Assembly (NCBI GenBank): GCA_052168355.1
Contig: JBQLZQ010000049.1
Coordinates: forward strand, 174,785-238,784
Origin: JBQLZQ01 sp052168355
Lineage (GTDB): Bacteria; Pseudomonadota; Alphaproteobacteria; DSM-16000; Inquilinaceae
DNA: 64,000 bases
Direction of reading: 5' to 3'
Of this stretch, positions 24,151 through 32,698 are shown piece after piece. The stretch's first letter is position 1, and the number at the start of each line of letters is the position of its first letter. The position numbers were made by a program, and so were the translations under genes. Under the pieces are notes generated by a model. That model did no database searches. It was not told where the DNA came from and saw only the letters and a program-made list of their open reading frames with translations.

Positions 24151-25176
24151 ATGTCCCCGACAGTTGAAACCGGCACCACCAGCCGCAGATCCCTATTGGC
24201 CGGCGCCGTGGTGGGCGCTGCCGTGACGCCGCTGATCCTTGCCTCACCGATGAACCCGTCGTCGGCGGACGAGATCGGCCCCTCCATCGGGACCGCCTCT
24301 CAAACCCGCTATCGAACGGTTTCGATCGATGGAGTCGAGGTGTTCTACCGCGAAGCCGGCCATCGGGACCGTCCGGTGGTTCTGCTGCTGCACGGCTTTC
24401 CCACATCGTCGCACATGTTCCGCAACCTGATCCCCATGCTGGCCGACACCTACCGGGTCATCGCACCGGATTACCCGGGGTTCGGCCACAGCGCGATGCC
24501 GGATCGGTCGGTGTTTTCCTACAGCTTCGATGGCTATGCCGACCTGCTCGACTCGTTCACGGCGGCGCTGGGCATCGACCGCTATGCCCTTTATCTCATG
24601 GACTATGGCGCGCCCATTGGCTTCCGATTGGCGGCCAGGTATCCCGATCGGGTAACGGCGCTGATCGTCCAGAACGGCAACGCCTACGATGAAGGCCTGG
24701 GCGCCTTCTGGCGGCCGATCCAGGCCTACTGGGCGTCCGGCGCGCCCGAGGATCGCGAGGCTCTGCGCGCGTTCACGGCTCTGGACGCGACCCGGTGGCA
24801 GTACACCCACGGCGTTCCCGACCCGTCGCTGGTCAGCCCCGATACCTGGACCGTCGATCAGGCGTTTCTCGACCGGCCGGGGAACCAGGAGATCCAGCTG
24901 GATCTTTTCCTCGACTATCGGACGAACATTCCGCTGTACCCCGAATGGCAGGCCTATCTCCGCGCCCAGCGGCCGCCCGCGCTGATCGTTTGGGGCCGCA
25001 ATGACGAGATCTTCCTGGCCGCCGGCGCCGACCCCTACACGCGGGATCTGCCCGAGGCGGAACTGCACCTGCTGGACACCGGCCATTTCGCGCTGGAAAC
25101 CCACGCCGCGGAAATCGCCGGCCTGATGCGCGATTTTTTGGGCCGAACCGTAACCACCACTGGCGGCGGCGACTGA
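24151..25176 (+). CDS. Tat-exported alpha/beta hydrolase, haloalkane dehalogenase-like
   Basis: 341 residues from ATG 24151, with AAGGA eight bases upstream. TSRRSLLAGAVVGAAVTPL is a twin-arginine signal. The hydrolase core has LLHGFPTSSHMF (oxyanion), the nucleophile elbow YLMDYGAPIG with Asp in place of Ser, the acid in WGRNDEIF and the base in DTGHFALE. An Asp nucleophile points to a haloalkane dehalogenase or epoxide hydrolase mechanism. Divergent from the LysR gene; followed by a flavoprotein gene 37 bp later. Confidence 0.85.
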   Translation: MSPTVETGTTSRRSLLAGAVVGAAVTPLILASPMNPSSADEIGPSIGTASQTRYRTVSIDGVEVFYREAGHRDRPVVLLLHGFPTSSHMFRNLIPMLADTYRVIAPDYPGFGHSAMPDRSVFSYSFDGYADLLDSFTAALGIDRYALYLMDYGAPIGFRLAARYPDRVTALIVQNGNAYDEGLGAFWRPIQAYWASGAPEDREALRAFTALDATRWQYTHGVPDPSLVSPDTWTVDQAFLDRPGNQEIQLDLFLDYRTNIPLYPEWQAYLRAQRPPALIVWGRNDEIFLAAGADPYTRDLPEAELHLLDTGHFALETHAAEIAGLMRDFLGRTVTTTGGGD

Positions 25177-25213
25177 CCGGCCGCGCTGTCCGACAGACCG
25201 AAGGGAGACACCC

Positions 25214-25777
25214 ATGGGACGCAAGTTCGCCGAGATCGCGTTCACGCCCACCGTCAAGAAACTGCAGGAGGCGCACGGCAGCCGCCGCAGCTATGCAAGG
25301 ATGGAACAGGGCGATGCCGGCCGCGATGTGCTGGGACCGGACGAGATTGCCTTCATCGCCGCGCGGGACAGTTTTTACATGGCGACGGTGAGCGAGACCG
25401 GCTGGCCCTATATCCAGCATCGCGGCGGGCCGCCGGGGTTCCTTCGGGTGCTGGACGGCGGCACGATCGGGTTCGCGGATTTTCGCGGCAATCGGCAGTA
25501 TGTCAGCGTCGGCAACCTGGAGACCGACAATCGCGTGTCGCTGATCCTGCTGGACTATCCGAACCGTCTGCGGCTGAAGATCCTTGGCCGGGCGGGTGTC
25601 GCCGGGCCCGGCGATCCCTCCCTGGAACGCCTGTCTTTGTCCGGCTATCGCGCCGCGGTCGAACGCGGTGTTCTCATCGCCGTCGAGGCGTTTGACTGGA
25701 ACTGTCCGCAGCACATCACCCCGCGCTATACCCGGGCTGAGGTGGAGGCCGCGATTTCGGCGCGGCGGGGCGCTTGA
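25214..25777 (+). CDS. Pyridoxamine 5'-phosphate oxidase-like FMN-binding protein
   Basis: 187 residues; AAGGGAG precedes ATG 25214. The split-barrel flavin fold is indicated by FIAARDSFYMATVSETGWPYIQHRGGPPGFLRVLDGGTIGFADFRGNRQYVSVGNL in pieces, and LILLDYPNRLRLKILGRA. Family members bind FMN or F420 and reduce small substrates or detoxify electrophiles. Probably co-transcribed with the upstream hydrolase under LysR control. Confidence 0.85.
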   Translation: MGRKFAEIAFTPTVKKLQEAHGSRRSYARMEQGDAGRDVLGPDEIAFIAARDSFYMATVSETGWPYIQHRGGPPGFLRVLDGGTIGFADFRGNRQYVSVGNLETDNRVSLILLDYPNRLRLKILGRAGVAGPGDPSLERLSLSGYRAAVERGVLIAVEAFDWNCPQHITPRYTRAEVEAAISARRGA

Positions 25778-25813
25778 GGCCGGGGGCATGGCCGTGTCAC
25801 GCTGTTGCCCATC

Positions 25814-26719
25814 ATGCCGGAGTTGCCCGACATCACCGTCTATATCGAGGCGCTGGAACAGCGGATCGCGGGCCGGACGCTGGACCGGGTCCGTGTCGCC
25901 AGCCCGTTTCTGCTGCGCACGGCCCGGCCGCCCCTGGCCGAAGTCGAGGGGCGGCGGGTCACCGGCCTGCGCCGCCTGGGCAAGCGCATCGCCATCGGTC
26001 TGGACGGCGATCTGTGGCTGGTCCTGCACCTGATGATCGCCGGGCGGTTGCACTGGCAGAAACCGGGCGCCAAGCTGCCGGGCAAGCGCGGGCTGGCCGC
26101 CTTCGATTTTTCCGACGGCACGCTGATCCTGACCGAGGCCGGGTCCAAGAAGCGCGCCTCCCTCCATGTCGTGACCGGGGCGGACCTGGATGCGCTCGAT
26201 CCCGGCGGTCTGGATGTGTTCGCGGCCGATGCCGCGTCGTTCGGCGCGGCGCTCACCGACCGCAACCACACGGTCAAGCGGGCGCTGACCGATCCGCACC
26301 TGTTCAGTGGCATCGGCAATGCCTATTCCGACGAGATCCTGCACCGCGCCCGGCTGTCGCCGGTGGTCATGACCCGCACCCTGACCGAGGACCAGATCGC
26401 GACGCTGCACCGGGCGACCCGCGCGGTCCTGTCCCGCTGGACCGAAATCCTGCGGGCCGACGCGGGCGACAGGTTTCCCGAGAAGGTGACCGCCTTTCGC
26501 GACGGCATGGCGGTGCATGGCCGGTTCGGTCTGCCATGTCCCGATTGTGGGACGGCCGTGCAGCGGATCGTCTATGCCAGCCGGGAAACGAACTATTGCC
26601 CGCGCTGCCAGACCGGTGGCCGGGTGCTGGCCGATCGTGCCCTGTCGCCCCTGCTCAAAAAGGATTGGCCGCGCACCATCGAGGAGCTGGAGCAGGGGCG
26701 CCGACAGCCCCGCGCTTGA
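25814..26719 (+). CDS. Fpg/Nei family DNA glycosylase
   Basis: 301 residues. The start at ATG 25814 is fixed by the family need for Pro at position 2 (MPELPDITVY), the catalytic imine-forming residue, followed by Glu3. The helix-two-turn-helix region has DPHLFSGIGNAYSDEILHRARLSP, and a four-Cys zinc finger is present (CPDC and CPRC near residues 240-265). The N-terminal PDITVYIEAL rather than PEVETVRRGL suggests a paralogue of the classical MutM. It removes oxidised bases from DNA. Confidence 0.88.
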   Translation: MPELPDITVYIEALEQRIAGRTLDRVRVASPFLLRTARPPLAEVEGRRVTGLRRLGKRIAIGLDGDLWLVLHLMIAGRLHWQKPGAKLPGKRGLAAFDFSDGTLILTEAGSKKRASLHVVTGADLDALDPGGLDVFAADAASFGAALTDRNHTVKRALTDPHLFSGIGNAYSDEILHRARLSPVVMTRTLTEDQIATLHRATRAVLSRWTEILRADAGDRFPEKVTAFRDGMAVHGRFGLPCPDCGTAVQRIVYASRETNYCPRCQTGGRVLADRALSPLLKKDWPRTIEELEQGRRQPRA

Positions 26720-26846
26720 TTGTTCTTATGGAAGCAACAAATAGTGCCGTTTTCGAGGGATTATTCTCGACGTCGACAGATCCTATTGTCAGGAAACCGG
26801 CGGGACCGAACTGATCCCGCGCCCGGTTCATGACGGGAGACGAACG

Positions 26847-27287
26847 ATGATCGATACCAGAACAGCCCCTTACGCCGCCCTTCTTCTGCGCCTGTCCCTG
26901 GGCGTGCTCTACCTGGCGCATGGGTTTCTGCTCAAGGTGCTGATCTTTACCCCGGCCGGCACCGCCGGGTTCTTCGGATCGCTGGGACTGCCGCCGATGT
27001 TCGGCTACCTGACGATCCTGGCCGAGACGGTCGGCGGCCTGATGCTGATCGCGGGTATCTACAGCCGCTGGGTCTCCCTGGCGCTGATCCCGATCCTGAT
27101 CGGCAGCATCGTCTATGTGCACGGCGCCAACGGCTGGCTGTTCTCCGCCGAGGGCGGCGGCTGGGAGTTCCCGCTGTTTCTGATCGCCATGTCGGGCGTT
27201 CAGGCGCTGCTGGGCGACGGGGCGCACGCCGTCAAGGTGCCGGCTCTGGGCGATCTTTTGTCCCGCCGCCGCGCGGCGGGGGCCTGA
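26847..27287 (+). CDS. DoxX family membrane protein
   Basis: 146 residues with four membrane helices. LRLSLGVLYLAHGFLLKV, GLPPMFGYLTILAETVGGLMLIAGIYSRWVSLALIPI and HGANGWLFSAEGGGWEFPLFL are DoxX signatures. Function in the family is poorly defined (redox/thiosulfate-related in some). It is separated by 21 bp from a DODA-type dioxygenase, a pairing often seen in proteobacteria. Confidence 0.92.
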   Translation: MIDTRTAPYAALLLRLSLGVLYLAHGFLLKVLIFTPAGTAGFFGSLGLPPMFGYLTILAETVGGLMLIAGIYSRWVSLALIPILIGSIVYVHGANGWLFSAEGGGWEFPLFLIAMSGVQALLGDGAHAVKVPALGDLLSRRRAAGA

Positions 27288-27308
27288 CGACCCACGGGAA
27301 CCGGGATC

Positions 27309-28097
27309 ATGGATCGGCTGCCCAGCCTGTTCCTGTCCCACGGCGCGCCAACGCTGGCCCTTGAGGACAGCCCGGCGCGCCGGTTCCTGCAAACCTATGG
27401 GCGAACGCTGGGGCGCCCGCGGGCCGTGCTCATGCTTTCCGCCCATTACTCCACACCGACGCCGACGGTGACTGCGGCGGCGCGGCCGGAGACCATTCAC
27501 GATTTCGGCGGCTTCGCCCCGGCGCTGTACGAACTGACTTATCCAGCGCCCGGCGATCCCGAATTGGCCAGGCACGTGGCCGCCATGCTGGCCGAAGCCG
27601 GACTGCCGGCGCAGACCGATCCGACCCGCGGGCTCGACCACGGCGCGTGGGTGCCGTTGAGCCTGCTCTATCCCGACGCCGACGTGCCGGTCGTGCAACT
27701 GTCCATCGACGCCGCCGCCGATCCCGCCCACCATCACCGGCTGGGACAGATCCTGCGGCCCTTGCGCGACCGGGACGTGCTGATCATCGGTTCCGGAAGC
27801 CTGACCCACAATCTGGAAGAGTTTTTCCGCAGTCGCCCCGCGGCGGATGCCGAACCACCGGGCTGGGTCGTGGCCTTTGCCGACTGGATCGCCGACCGGA
27901 TCGGGGCCGGCGCGACCGACGATCTGCTGCACTACCGGGATCGGGCGCCGCACGCCGCGCGCAATCACCCGACCGACGAGCATCTGTTGCCGCTGTTCGC
28001 CGCCCTGGGGGCGGGGACGCCCGCGGCCCGGGGGGAGCGCCTACACGCCAGCCACACCTTCGGCGTGCTGGCCATGGACGTCTACGCCTTCGCCTGA
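27309..28097 (+). CDS. Class III extradiol ring-cleavage dioxygenase, DODA/YgiD-like
   Basis: 262 residues. Metal-ligand regions are evident: LFLSHGAPTLAL near the N-terminus, MLSAHYSTPTPTV, RGLDHGAWVPLSLLYPDADVPVVQLSID and IIGSGSLTHNLEE. The family includes 4,5-DOPA extradiol dioxygenase YgiD. It likely opens a catechol ring. Operon with DoxX. Confidence 0.9.
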   Translation: MDRLPSLFLSHGAPTLALEDSPARRFLQTYGRTLGRPRAVLMLSAHYSTPTPTVTAAARPETIHDFGGFAPALYELTYPAPGDPELARHVAAMLAEAGLPAQTDPTRGLDHGAWVPLSLLYPDADVPVVQLSIDAAADPAHHHRLGQILRPLRDRDVLIIGSGSLTHNLEEFFRSRPAADAEPPGWVVAFADWIADRIGAGATDDLLHYRDRAPHAARNHPTDEHLLPLFAALGAGTPAARGERLHASHTFGVLAMDVYAFA

Positions 28098-28126
28098 TCC
28101 CCGAACCGCCTGATCCGCCGGGCCGG

Positions 28127-28591
28127 TCAGATATCCAGCGGGCTCATGGCCGACAGCATCGCGGTCTTGCGTTCGTCCATGGCTTCCCCCATGCGTTTGG
28201 CGATGGCATCGTCGAGCACCTCGCGCGCCTCCTCGAAGATCTCTCCTTCCTCTTCCTCCATGTGATGGGTCACCAGTTCCTGCAGCACGCCCAGCTTGGT
28301 CAGCCATTGCGGGTTGTCGACGGGCATGCTGTCGAGTTCCTCCAGCAGACCGTTGGCGACATGATGCTCGTTGACCGCCTCGAACGCTTCGCCGCGCGTC
28401 GCCTTGATCGTCTCCAGCTTGGAATAGAAGACGGCTTCCTCGATCTTGTGATGGGCCCACAGTTCGATCTTGAGCTCCTCGAAAAGTGACAACCGCGATT
28501 TTTCCGCCCGGTCCGTCGTGTCCTTGAGACGCGCGAACAGATCGCGGCAATGGTCGTGATCCTGTTTGATGCGTTGATAGATATCCTTCAT
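28127..28591 (-). CDS. Hemerythrin HHE domain protein
   Basis: 154 residues. Diiron ligands are all present: His in KQDHDHCRDLF, His and Glu in WAHHKIEEAVF, His in VNEHHVANGLLEEL and His with Glu in VTHHMEEEEGEIFEEA. Such proteins bind oxygen, NO or iron under stress. A GGAAC-N17-CGTT promoter about 70-95 bp upstream on the same strand puts it under the EcfG general stress sigma factor. Confidence 0.92.
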   Translation of the reverse strand: MKDIYQRIKQDHDHCRDLFARLKDTTDRAEKSRLSLFEELKIELWAHHKIEEAVFYSKLETIKATRGEAFEAVNEHHVANGLLEELDSMPVDNPQWLTKLGVLQELVTHHMEEEEGEIFEEAREVLDDAIAKRMGEAMDERKTAMLSAMSPLDI

Positions 28592-28659
28592 CGGTCAATG
28601 CCTTCCGGGCTTTTTCTGAAGCAAGTGACGAGAAATGGTCTCATCGTGTCGGAGGCGGT

Positions 28660-28685
28660 AACGTCGGCCGGACGTTGAACGTTCC
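28660..28685 (-). promoter_or_regulatory. EcfG-type general stress response promoter
   Basis: On the minus strand GGAAC (28685-28681), 17-bp spacer, CGTT (28663-28660), matching the alphaproteobacterial EcfG consensus GGAAC-N16/17-CGTT. Correctly oriented and placed for the hemerythrin gene starting at 28591. Confidence 0.65.
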
Positions 28686-28698
28686 GATAGGCGATCGT

Positions 28699-28911
28699 TC
28701 AATCGATTTTGGTCAGCGCCTCGGCCTTGTGCGCCGCCTCCGCGCCCGTTTTGTCGCTTTCGACGAGGTAGCGGGGATCGTCTTCCGACGCGCGGATGGT
28801 CTGATCCTTGATGGTGGTGTCTTCGGTCAGCCGTTTCTTGACCTTGCCGTGGGTTTCCCCTTGCGGCGTATTCCACTTCACCCGATCGCCTTGCTTGAAG
28901 GTCTGCGCCAT
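28699..28911 (-). CDS. HVA1/DUF2945 family small protein (TUDOR-like)
   Basis: 70 residues, ATG 28911 with GGAG upstream. The sequence FKQGDRVKWNTPQGETHGKVKKRLT followed by VESDKTGAEAAHKAEAL is typical of the hypervirulence-associated/DUF2945 TUDOR-like proteins, found in bacterial stress regulons; function unknown. Its start-proximal region shows no EcfG motif of its own. It is read in the same direction as hemerythrin, 107 bp upstream of it. Confidence 0.85.
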   Translation of the reverse strand: MAQTFKQGDRVKWNTPQGETHGKVKKRLTEDTTIKDQTIRASEDDPRYLVESDKTGAEAAHKAEALTKID

Positions 28912-28990
28912 GGTCCGGATCTCCATCGTGACTGCCGATTTGGATACTTGAGTCCTATGCCGCGTCCGCGCGGCGTCAACCGGCGGACGT

Positions 28991-29683
28991 TCAGTCTTCC
29001 GCCTCGTCCGGGGCGTGCAGCGCCAGCATGTGGCGAACCCGTTCCAGATAGGGGCCGGTGAGGGGCGCGTTGGCGCGGATCTCGGCGGTGAAGCCATCGG
29101 CCCAGCTGTGGGCGGCGACAATCCGGGCCGGTGCCTCCGCCAGGGCCCGGCGCTTCATGTCGGTCTCCGATCCCGACTCCAGCAGCGACAGCAGCGCGTC
29201 GTCGATGCCGGCCAGGGCCAGCACCTCGCGCGGCGCGATCTCCCGGGCGGCGAACACCGGCACCAGGTCGCGCACCAGGTCGAGCGGCAGCGTCTCCCGA
29301 TCCGACCGGTCTTCGAAGGCGGCATAGGTGGTGGCCGGCCGGCCGACGGCCCGCGCGACAAACCGGACGGACAGGCCGGCCGCCTGGCGCAGGGTTTTCA
29401 GACGCTGGCCAACCGGCTGCTCGGGCGCCGCGCGTGTCGGGGACGAGGGCCGGGGCGTCTCCGCCCGTGCCGCCCCGCCGGCGCGCGCCACGTCCGACAG
29501 GGCACCCAGCGGCAGGTTGAGGGCGCGGCCGATGGCCAAGGCGTACTTCGCGCTGTCGACGCGATCATGCTCGAGGTCGATCAAGGTGCGCCGCGAGATG
29601 CCCAGAAGATTGGCCAAGTGCTGCTGGCTCCACCCCCTGTCCTGACGGGCCAGACGCATCTGTTCGCCAAAGCTGACGGTCAT
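28991..29683 (-). CDS. XRE family regulator with two helix-turn-helix regions
   Basis: 230 residues from ATG 29683. An N-terminal HTH (FGEQMRLARQDRGWSQQHLANLLGISRRTLIDLEHDR, in parts) is followed after an Ala/Pro linker by a second HTH-like unit (QRLKTLRQAAGLSVRFVARAVGRPATTYAAFED). The C-terminal part is helical without a recognised sensor or peptidase motif. Upstream lie five exact GTGCAA/TTGCAC words, so it probably represses its own promoter and may act on other targets. The partner operon is not evident. Confidence 0.8.
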   Translation of the reverse strand: MTVSFGEQMRLARQDRGWSQQHLANLLGISRRTLIDLEHDRVDSAKYALAIGRALNLPLGALSDVARAGGAARAETPRPSSPTRAAPEQPVGQRLKTLRQAAGLSVRFVARAVGRPATTYAAFEDRSDRETLPLDLVRDLVPVFAAREIAPREVLALAGIDDALLSLLESGSETDMKRRALAEAPARIVAAHSWADGFTAEIRANAPLTGPYLERVRHMLALHAPDEAED

Positions 29684-29704
29684 CGGCGGCCCCGGACCGC
29701 ACAT

Positions 29705-29871
29705 GTGCAAAACGCAGATGGTCTCAAACCGAGTGCAAGCTGCACATGGCCTAAAAAAACAATCATATCAATCTTGTGTCTGTACATGCTAAGAGGCGGC
29801 GGGCCTTGAAAATGTGCAGCGGTGACAGTTTGCACCTTGCACTCACACCCCGTCCACTCCCCGTTTTGCAC
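29705..29871. promoter_or_regulatory. Cluster of GTGCAA/TTGCAC words upstream of the XRE gene
   Basis: Exact hexamers at 29705 and 29733 (GTGCAA) and at 29830, 29837 and 29866 (TTGCAC), plus GTGCA/TGCAC pentamers at 29741 and 29814. GTGCA-AGC-TGCAC (29733-29745) is a 13-bp dyad. The only promoter that this region can serve is that of the XRE gene on the minus strand, because the gene on the right ends here. Confidence 0.6.
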
Positions 29872-29891
29872 CGACGGACGGGGTGCATGCC

Positions 29892-31079
29892 CTATGTCGG
29901 CGGGGCGCCGCCGGGGACGAATGGGGCGAACTGCTTGGCCAGCTTCAGCCCCTGGCGGGCGTAGTTGGATCCGATGGTCTGGCCGTAGAGACGGCGGGGC
30001 AACGCCACCAGCCGCTCATAGACCAGCCGTCCCACCCGCTGCCCGTCTTCCAGCAGGAACGGCACCTCGTGCGTGCGCACCTCCAGCACCGCGCAGGTGC
30101 CCGACCCGCCGTCCGGGTCGTGCCCGAAACCGGGGTCGAAAAAACCGGCATAATGGGCCCGGAACTCTCCCACCGTGGTGTCGTAGGCCACCATCTCCGC
30201 CGCCTGATCGGGGGGTACGCGGATCGTCTCCTTCGACGCCAGAATGTAAAAGGCGTCGGGATCCAGGATCAGGGTGCCGGACTGGTCGGGGTAGATCGGT
30301 TCCCAGAAATCGGGGGGGGCGTAGTGGCCGATCCGCCTCAGATCAAGGAGCGGCGCGTGGCGCCGGGCGCGATAGGCGATCGGCTGACCCGGGCCCTTGC
30401 CCTTCAGATCGACCGACACCCAAAGCCCGCCCGATATGTCAGGCTGGTCGGACGCCGCGCCGTCACGGAACACCAAGGGGGCGCTGCGGTGCAACCGCTC
30501 CAGCCCGGCATCGGATTCTTCCGACGCCCCGCGCTTCAGCCGCAACTGGTTCAGCCGGTCGCCGGCGTGGGCGACGATGGAAAATGTGCGCGGCGACACC
30601 TCGACGTAAAGCTTGCCCTTATAGCCGGCCGCCACCCTCTCGAACTCGCTGGTGTAGTCGGTGATCAGTCGCGTGAAGATGTCGAGCCGGCCGGTGGAGC
30701 TCTTGGGCGTGGCGATCCCCGACAGCTCCGGCGGCAGATGGACGGATTCGACCAGCGGCACGATATAGACGCAGCCGCGCTCCAGAACGGCCGAGGCGGT
30801 CAGGTCCAGGGTATACATGGACAGATTGTCCAGCCGCCGCTCCACGGTTCCCATCGCGCCTGGCAGAAAACTGGCGCGCACCCGATGGGCCGTGGACCCC
30901 AGGCGCAGATCCAGGCTGGCCGGCTGAACCTGATCCGCGTCCACATCCAGCGTGCTCCGGATGATGCCGGCCTCGATGCAGGCTTCGATGGCCTGATGGG
31001 GCAGCACGCCCGTGGCATGAAGCCGGGTCGGCGGGCCATCCTCGGGGCCGTGGAACAGGGGAAGGGACAAGTCGGACAT
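29892..31079 (-). CDS. dcd: Double-length dCTP deaminase (2'-deoxycytidine 5'-triphosphate deaminase)
   Basis: 395 residues, about twice the single-domain Dcd length; ATG 31079 has AGGAG eight bases upstream. The first unit contains PASLDLRLGSTAHRVRASFLPG, VPLVESVHLPPELSGIATPKSSTGRLD and the second GTLILDPDAFYILASKETIRVPPDQAAEMVAYD, HYAGFFDPGFGHD. These tandem trimer-type folds are known from alphaproteobacteria. It converts dCTP to dUTP for dTMP synthesis. Divergent, 137 bp away, is an HD-domain phosphohydrolase that may also act on dNTPs. Confidence 0.9.
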   Translation of the reverse strand: MSDLSLPLFHGPEDGPPTRLHATGVLPHQAIEACIEAGIIRSTLDVDADQVQPASLDLRLGSTAHRVRASFLPGAMGTVERRLDNLSMYTLDLTASAVLERGCVYIVPLVESVHLPPELSGIATPKSSTGRLDIFTRLITDYTSEFERVAAGYKGKLYVEVSPRTFSIVAHAGDRLNQLRLKRGASEESDAGLERLHRSAPLVFRDGAASDQPDISGGLWVSVDLKGKGPGQPIAYRARRHAPLLDLRRIGHYAPPDFWEPIYPDQSGTLILDPDAFYILASKETIRVPPDQAAEMVAYDTTVGEFRAHYAGFFDPGFGHDPDGGSGTCAVLEVRTHEVPFLLEDGQRVGRLVYERLVALPRRLYGQTIGSNYARQGLKLAKQFAPFVPGGAPPT

Positions 31080-31216
31080 GGCGCCGCTCCTACAGCACGG
31101 GGGCGGCGGGTGTCCAGCGCTTCCCGACACGCCCGCGTGCGATGCTTGATCGGCAGCGGCGGACGCCGTTTACTGCGCCCGCTTGCGCCCGGTCCCGGCA
31201 CTTTGGCAGAGGTTAC

Positions 31217-32596
31217 GTGGCTCAACCCGTCCCCCCACCGCCCTTCAAGACACAACGCATTCTCGATCCGGTCCACGGTCTCGTGGTCTTCCATGAGGAA
31301 TCGGACATCGACCGGCTGGCCTGGCGGCTGATCAACGCGCCCGAATTTCAACGCCTGCGGCGCATCCGGCAGCTCGGTTTTTGCGACATCGTCTTTCTGG
31401 GGGCGTCCCATTCCCGCTTCGCCCACTGCATCGGCGTCTACCAGACCGCACGCCGCCTGCTGGCGGCGATCCGCCGCAAGGCCGATCGCTACGACCCCGA
31501 CAGGGGCGACGTCGCGTTGTGCGCCGCCCTGCTCCACGATCTGGGGCATGGGCCGTTCAGCCATGCCTTCGAGGGGGTGGAACGTGGGCGCGGCAGGACC
31601 GGCGGCCACGAGCGCTGGACGGTGGCGATCATCCGGGCCGAGACCCAGGTGCGCGCGATCCTGGAAGACCATGCGCCCGGCCTAGCCGACCGGGTCGCCG
31701 ATCTTCTGGCCCTCGACAATCCCACCGATCTCTATTCCAGCCTGATTTCCAGCCAGTTCGACGCCGACCGGCTGGACTATGTCCTGCGCGACGGTCACAT
31801 GACCGGCATCGCCAGCGGCCGTCTGGATTACGAATGGCTGCTCGACTGCCTGGAGGTCGGCCGTCTGGAGGGGGCCGGGCCGGGCCAGGAAACCGAAGGG
31901 CTGTACCTCAACTACAAGGGCCTGCCGTCGGCCGAGAACTACCTGCTGGCGCGCTATCAGCTTTACTCGCGGGTCTATCTGCACAAGACCAGCCGCAGCG
32001 CCGAGCGGATGCTGCGGGCGCTTCTGGTCCGGGTGTCGGACCTGGCGCGGGACGGATCGACGGCCGCGACCGGCCTGGCCCAGGACCACGCGCTGTTGCG
32101 TTACTTGGTCGCCGACCGGCCCGATGTAGGGCTCTACCTGGCGCTGGATGACGCGCTCGTTCTCACGGCCCTGGCGGCCCTGGCCGACGCGCCCGACGGC
32201 ACGGTGGCCGCCTTGGCCCGCGGCCTCTATCACCGTCGGCTCTACAAATGCTTCGATGCCGGCCTCCATGCCGAAAGCGCCGGTGCCGGCGACGAGACCC
32301 TGGCGCGGTTCCGGGCCGGCCTGCCGGCCTGGGCGGCGGAGAGGGGGCTGGATCCCGGCACCACCCTGCTGGAGGACGAGACGGAGGCCTCGGTCTACGG
32401 CATGCGGCCCTTTCAGGGCCCGGCGGCCCGGCAAAGGGTTCTGATCGGCGACGCCGCGGGTCGGCTGGCCGATATCGCGGACCGGTCGCGAATCATCGCC
32501 GCCCTGCCGTTCCGCCGGATGGTCAGGATCTACGTGCCCGACGCGGATTCGCGCGCCGCCCTCGCGGATTTCTGGCAAGGCTGCGCCGTCGGATAA
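31217..32596 (+). CDS. HD-domain phosphohydrolase, SAMHD1/dNTPase-like
   Basis: 459 residues from GTG 31217 (AGAGG upstream). The opening KTQRILDPVHGLVVF and PEFQRLRRIRQLG match the SAMHD1/YwfO type. The HD motif is complete: His in HSRFAHCIGV, HD in AALLHDLGHGPFSHAFE, and Asp in SSQFDADRLDYVLRD. The family contains dNTP triphosphohydrolases. Its divergent placement next to dCTP deaminase suggests a joint role in nucleotide pool control, or in starving phages of dNTPs, but the second idea is speculation. Confidence 0.88.
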   Translation: MAQPVPPPPFKTQRILDPVHGLVVFHEESDIDRLAWRLINAPEFQRLRRIRQLGFCDIVFLGASHSRFAHCIGVYQTARRLLAAIRRKADRYDPDRGDVALCAALLHDLGHGPFSHAFEGVERGRGRTGGHERWTVAIIRAETQVRAILEDHAPGLADRVADLLALDNPTDLYSSLISSQFDADRLDYVLRDGHMTGIASGRLDYEWLLDCLEVGRLEGAGPGQETEGLYLNYKGLPSAENYLLARYQLYSRVYLHKTSRSAERMLRALLVRVSDLARDGSTAATGLAQDHALLRYLVADRPDVGLYLALDDALVLTALAALADAPDGTVAALARGLYHRRLYKCFDAGLHAESAGAGDETLARFRAGLPAWAAERGLDPGTTLLEDETEASVYGMRPFQGPAARQRVLIGDAAGRLADIADRSRIIAALPFRRMVRIYVPDADSRAALADFWQGCAVG

Positions 32597-32605
32597 CCGC
32601 CACGG

Positions 32606-32645
32606 TTGACGCCGCCGCCGGGGTTCTACACTATTTGTGTGACAA
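32606..32645 (+). promoter_or_regulatory. Promoter and candidate operator of the sugar ABC operon
   Basis: TTGACG (32606-32611), 17-bp spacer, CACTAT (32629-32634). Overlapping the start point is the dyad TTGT-GTG-ACAA (32635-32645), the type of site used by GntR-like repressors. No regulator gene is adjacent. Confidence 0.45.
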
Positions 32646-32698
32646 TAGAGCAGCCGAACCAATCGGCGCCGTCAACATCCTTGGGAGGAGTGCGAATC

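Noticed and set aside
26720..26846. Possible operator repeats before doxX (TTGTT/AACAA, TCGAG/CTCGA)
   Set aside because: Arms of only five bases with long loops; expected by chance.
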